From contig VISH01000002.1 in NCBI GenBank assembly GCA_007827375.1, forward strand, positions 682,001 through 746,000: a stretch of DNA of 64,000 nt. The letters run 5' to 3'. Source of the DNA: Alteromonadaceae bacterium 2753L.S.0a.02 (GTDB lineage: Bacteria > Pseudomonadota > Gammaproteobacteria > Pseudomonadales > Cellvibrionaceae). Below, in pieces: positions 61,272 to 64,000 of the stretch (positions within the stretch are counted from its first letter, which is position 1; each line of letters begins with the position of its first letter). The notes below the pieces were generated by a model. It was not told the origin of the DNA and did no database searches. It saw only the letters and a program-made list of their open reading frames with translations. Both the position numbers and the translations under genes were made by a program.

Positions 61272-63707
61272 ATGAATATGGATCTTGAAATAAATTTTAT
61301 AATGCGCCTACTGAAGAAAAATGTCGCCTTTTCAGCATTGTGCGTATTGGTTATCTCTCTGGGCATTGGGGTTTCTGTCACTATGTATTCTGTGGTGTCA
61401 GATTTGGCGTTTAACCCGCTACCCTATAAACAGGGCGATCGAATGGTTACTGTGAAAGCCATAGATCGTGACTCGCAATCAATGAAGGGTATCGGCGGAA
61501 TAGATGCCTACTTATACAGTTACCTTCGGGACAACAGTCGCCATTACAGTGAATTTGGAGGTTTCGTTTTCAGTCGTGCAACCTTAAGTGACGGTGAGGT
61601 AGCCGAGCAATATGCAGCTGCCGATATTACCGCCAACCTTTTGCAAATTACTCAGGTTTCACCAATTATGGGTCGCAGCCTCACGTCTGCGGATGAGGTG
61701 CCGAATGCTGAGCCTGTGGCGTTGATCAGCGAGAAGGTGTGGCGCAATTACTACGCCGCTAACCCCGATATTATTGGGCGCTCGAGTCGAATAAATGGCA
61801 AGGTGAGAACGATTGTGGGTGTGATGCCAGAAGGCTTTCAGTTCCCAGTCAATCACGATATGTGGTTGCCGCTGCAGCTCACCGGCAATCCGCAGCCAGG
61901 TGAAGGCCCTGATATTACCCCCGTGGGTGTTATAAAGCCTTCTGCTTCGCTGTCCCTCGCTACCGGTGAACTGCAACGTTTAGCCCGTCAAGCGGCAGCC
62001 GATTATCCCAACCAGTATGGCAATCGCGACCTCTCTGCGGTCTCCTACACGCGCATGTTTGTTGCCAATATTATGTCTTCCGTCTACCTGTTGATTGGAG
62101 CAACCTTCGCTGTACTGTTGTTGGTTTGTATGAATATGGGGAATTTGCTACTGATTCGTGCAAATGAATTATCTCAGGAAATGGCGGTGCGAAGTGCGAT
62201 GGGGGCCGGGCAGCTCGCTATTGTGAAACGTGTGCTCATGGAATTCTTAGTGATTTGCTTGGTTGGTACCTTCGTAGGTTTGATCATTGCCGGATTCGGC
62301 ATGCAATTGGTTGCTGCGTCGGTCGAACTTGTCGCCGGGAACGCCGATAATATTCCATTTTGGATGAGTTGGAGCTGGCGTTTAGACACTGTTTTAGCGG
62401 CTCTGCTGTTTGCACTTTTGTTGTGGTTGGTGTCTGGCACAGGCCCCGCATTATCCGTAGCACGCAGTGATCCTGGAGCCATTTTATCCGGCAGTGCCAA
62501 AGGTTCTATGGCTGCAGGTAATAGTCGAATCACAAAAATATTGGTGGGAGCCGAAGTGGTATTTTCGTTCTTCTTGCTCACTGTTTGCGGTGCATTTATT
62601 GCCGGTATTTCTGAAGCGAATAATACCGATTTTGGTGTTGAAACATCAGGCTTTAGCACCGCCAGCGTTGAATTAAATGGTGAACGCTACGAGTCTGCAG
62701 ATGCACGCTTCAGTTATCTCTATAACCTAGATCAAGTGTTGAAGTACCAGGGTGGAGTCGCAAAGGTTGCCTTTACTTCTGCCCTTCCCAGTCAAAATGG
62801 CGCCGGGACCAGCTTCGCATTGGAAGATCGCGACCTTAAGGTCAACGGCAGTTACGACAGTCTGGGACAAGTTTGGGTTTCTGATAATTACTTCTCGCTG
62901 ATGGATGTGCGATTGGTCGATGGCCGATTTTTTAATCAAAGCGACGACTCGCAATCTGAACCGGTGGTGATCGTCGACAATTTATTTGCTCAGACCATGT
63001 GGCCCGGCGAAAATGTCATTGGTAAACGTGTTCAAATCAACCCAGAAACATCAAACGCTGAGTGGCTGACCATTGTTGGGGTAACTGCTCATATCCTGCA
63101 GGCACCACCCATCGCTGGTCAGCGCAGCGATTCATCTTTCTATCGTCCTTTGAAGCAGGACACGCCAGCGGTGTTAAAGGTCATTGCTAAAACTGCAGAC
63201 CAAGCGCATCGGATGGAGCGCATTCTGCAAACAGCATCGTTGGATGTGGATCGTGACATTCCGTTGTCTGATATAAAATCGCTGGACGAAATCGTTAAAA
63301 GCTCGACGAGTGCATTTGGTGTCATAACGAGTATTTTTAGTTGGATAGCAGTGGTTACAGTGATTCTCGCAGCCATTGGAATTTATGGCGTGATCGCTCG
63401 CTCGGTAGTAGTACGCACTCAGGAAATTGGTATACGTATGGCATTGGGTGCCTCAGCGAGTAACATTATCGGTATATTTTCTAAGCAGGGATTCCTTTAC
63501 ATTGTGGTGGGGCTTGGTGTGGGCGGTTTGCTCGGGCTGGTAACTGTTTATGGGCTTGCTCAGGTGATATTCGGTATTCAATCTATGTTGCCTCTCATCT
63601 TGTTGTCCGTGGCGGGTATCGTAGGGGGACTGGTTATGGTTGCTTCAATTATTCCCGCTGCTCGTGTAGTTCGCGTTGAACCCGGTGATGCACTTCACTA
63701 TGAGTAA
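61272..63707 (+). CDS. ABC permease with duplicated MacB_PCD-FtsX units (ADOP-like)
   Basis: 811 aa from ATG at 61272; a longer frame from GTG at 61260 is possible, but AAAGGG at 61255-61260 fits the ATG better. The N-terminus (a first membrane helix ending in LGIGVSVTMYSVVSDLAFNPLPY) is typical of long duplicated FtsX permeases. A periplasmic domain follows, then three helices (about 275-405), a second periplasmic domain, and three more helices (about 685-810) with the EIGIRMALGA motif. The protein contains two FtsX cores in one chain, unlike MacB, which has a fused ATPase and one core. It probably acts as a pseudodimer with the separate ATPase. It is the last gene before the terminator. Confidence 0.87.
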   Translation: MNMDLEINFIMRLLKKNVAFSALCVLVISLGIGVSVTMYSVVSDLAFNPLPYKQGDRMVTVKAIDRDSQSMKGIGGIDAYLYSYLRDNSRHYSEFGGFVFSRATLSDGEVAEQYAAADITANLLQITQVSPIMGRSLTSADEVPNAEPVALISEKVWRNYYAANPDIIGRSSRINGKVRTIVGVMPEGFQFPVNHDMWLPLQLTGNPQPGEGPDITPVGVIKPSASLSLATGELQRLARQAAADYPNQYGNRDLSAVSYTRMFVANIMSSVYLLIGATFAVLLLVCMNMGNLLLIRANELSQEMAVRSAMGAGQLAIVKRVLMEFLVICLVGTFVGLIIAGFGMQLVAASVELVAGNADNIPFWMSWSWRLDTVLAALLFALLLWLVSGTGPALSVARSDPGAILSGSAKGSMAAGNSRITKILVGAEVVFSFFLLTVCGAFIAGISEANNTDFGVETSGFSTASVELNGERYESADARFSYLYNLDQVLKYQGGVAKVAFTSALPSQNGAGTSFALEDRDLKVNGSYDSLGQVWVSDNYFSLMDVRLVDGRFFNQSDDSQSEPVVIVDNLFAQTMWPGENVIGKRVQINPETSNAEWLTIVGVTAHILQAPPIAGQRSDSSFYRPLKQDTPAVLKVIAKTADQAHRMERILQTASLDVDRDIPLSDIKSLDEIVKSSTSAFGVITSIFSWIAVVTVILAAIGIYGVIARSVVVRTQEIGIRMALGASASNIIGIFSKQGFLYIVVGLGVGGLLGLVTVYGLAQVIFGIQSMLPLILLSVAGIVGGLVMVASIIPAARVVRVEPGDALHYE

Positions 63708-63746
63708 AGATATTTGCTAATTGGCAACATATCTATAAACGTATTT

Positions 63747-63770
63747 AAGGGCTCTTTATGGGCCCTTTTT
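63747..63770 (+). terminator. Rho-independent terminator of the operon
   Basis: AAGGGCTC pairs with GGGCCCTT (one G-T wobble) around a 5-nt loop, and the stem ends in a run of five T. It lies 40 bp after the permease stop codon. Confidence 0.8.
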
Positions 63771-64000
63771 ACTTAGGGCCTGTTTTGTACATTATGTAAC
63801 GCCACGAGCACTGCCAAAGCGCTAGTATCCATTTCCCACCTCCACCTTCCTCTGGGGTATCTCGCACATCCAACTTTGAATTTAAAACTATAAGAGAGAG
63901 TGTTCAAACATCCACGCTTGAAGCTAAAAGTGTGAGGGGGGTACCTTAAGCCTGCGACATCGAACCGAAAAAACTCAAGGGGGGGCCTCGACGTTGCAAC
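63771..64000. other. Right-end intergenic sequence, no supported gene
   Basis: 230 bp with no convincing coding frame. On the minus strand an open frame covers part of it and contains GGAGGTGGGAA followed by an ATG at 63839 and 19 codons, ending next to the terminator. It is too short to call a gene and may be part of an intergenic repeat or an edge-crossing element. Confidence 0.4.

Noticed and set aside
63780..63840. 19-codon minus-strand frame with a good ribosome binding site at the right end
   Set aside because: Too short, no family resemblance, and it ends beside the terminator; chance or part of an intergenic repeat.
1..64000. CRISPR arrays, tRNA, rRNA, riboswitches
   Set aside because: No regularly spaced short repeats or recognisable RNA structures were seen; the window is nearly all protein-coding.

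Overview
The window is almost entirely one biosynthetic gene cluster from a Gram-negative bacterium. Moderate GC, Shine-Dalgarno starts, a periplasmic-adaptor ABC exporter and an MFS exporter suggest a gammaproteobacterium; I cannot name the genus. The cluster is a trans-AT polyketide synthase (PKS) / non-ribosomal peptide synthetase (NRPS) assembly line. It has nine ketosynthases (KS) with no acyltransferase in any module, a GNAT-type loading module, and ACPs carrying the 'SKTL(L/V/F)' motif common in trans-AT systems.

Layout. Bases 1-1342 (minus strand) hold the 5' part of a family-2-like glycosyltransferase that runs off the left edge. A 229-bp divergent intergenic region follows. From 1572 to 63707 everything is on the plus strand with short gaps or 4-bp overlaps, so it is probably one or two transcripts: GT1 glycosyltransferase (1572-2813); PKS of 7441 aa (2854-25179); PKS of 4287 aa (25202-38065); PKS-NRPS-aminotransferase hybrid (38062-45318); NRPS (45358-50829); NRPS with epimerase and terminal condensation domain (50826-56900); MFS exporter (56915-58216); JmjC/cupin_8 oxygenase (58254-59087); then a membrane-fusion protein, ABC ATPase and duplicated FtsX-type permease (59241-63707), and a rho-independent terminator at about 63747.

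How the genes may work together (inference from domain order). The GNAT loading domain supplies a short acyl starter. Modules 1-7 build an alpha-methylated, largely unsaturated chain (KR-cMT, then mostly DH-KR). Module 8 is a non-elongating KS that passes the chain to a C-A-PCP module. KS9-ACP-aminotransferase then installs a beta-amino group. Further NRPS modules add residues, one made D by an E domain, and an unusual terminal C domain may release the product, since no thioesterase is present. Glycosyltransferases and the JmjC oxygenase probably tailor it, and two exporter systems move it out. No trans-acting AT, PPTase or TE lies in the window.

Most notable observations: a 1991-bp, 99.4% identical, GC-rich repeat shared by modules 4 and 6 exactly 8500 bp apart; several decayed domains kept in frame (a carrier-like domain with Ala for Ser, another with Asn for Ser, a methyltransferase without its SAM loop, an adenylation domain reduced to a C-terminal remnant); a KS lacking its first catalytic His; and an internal Shine-Dalgarno plus ATG inside the second PKS. 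I do not recognise the product.
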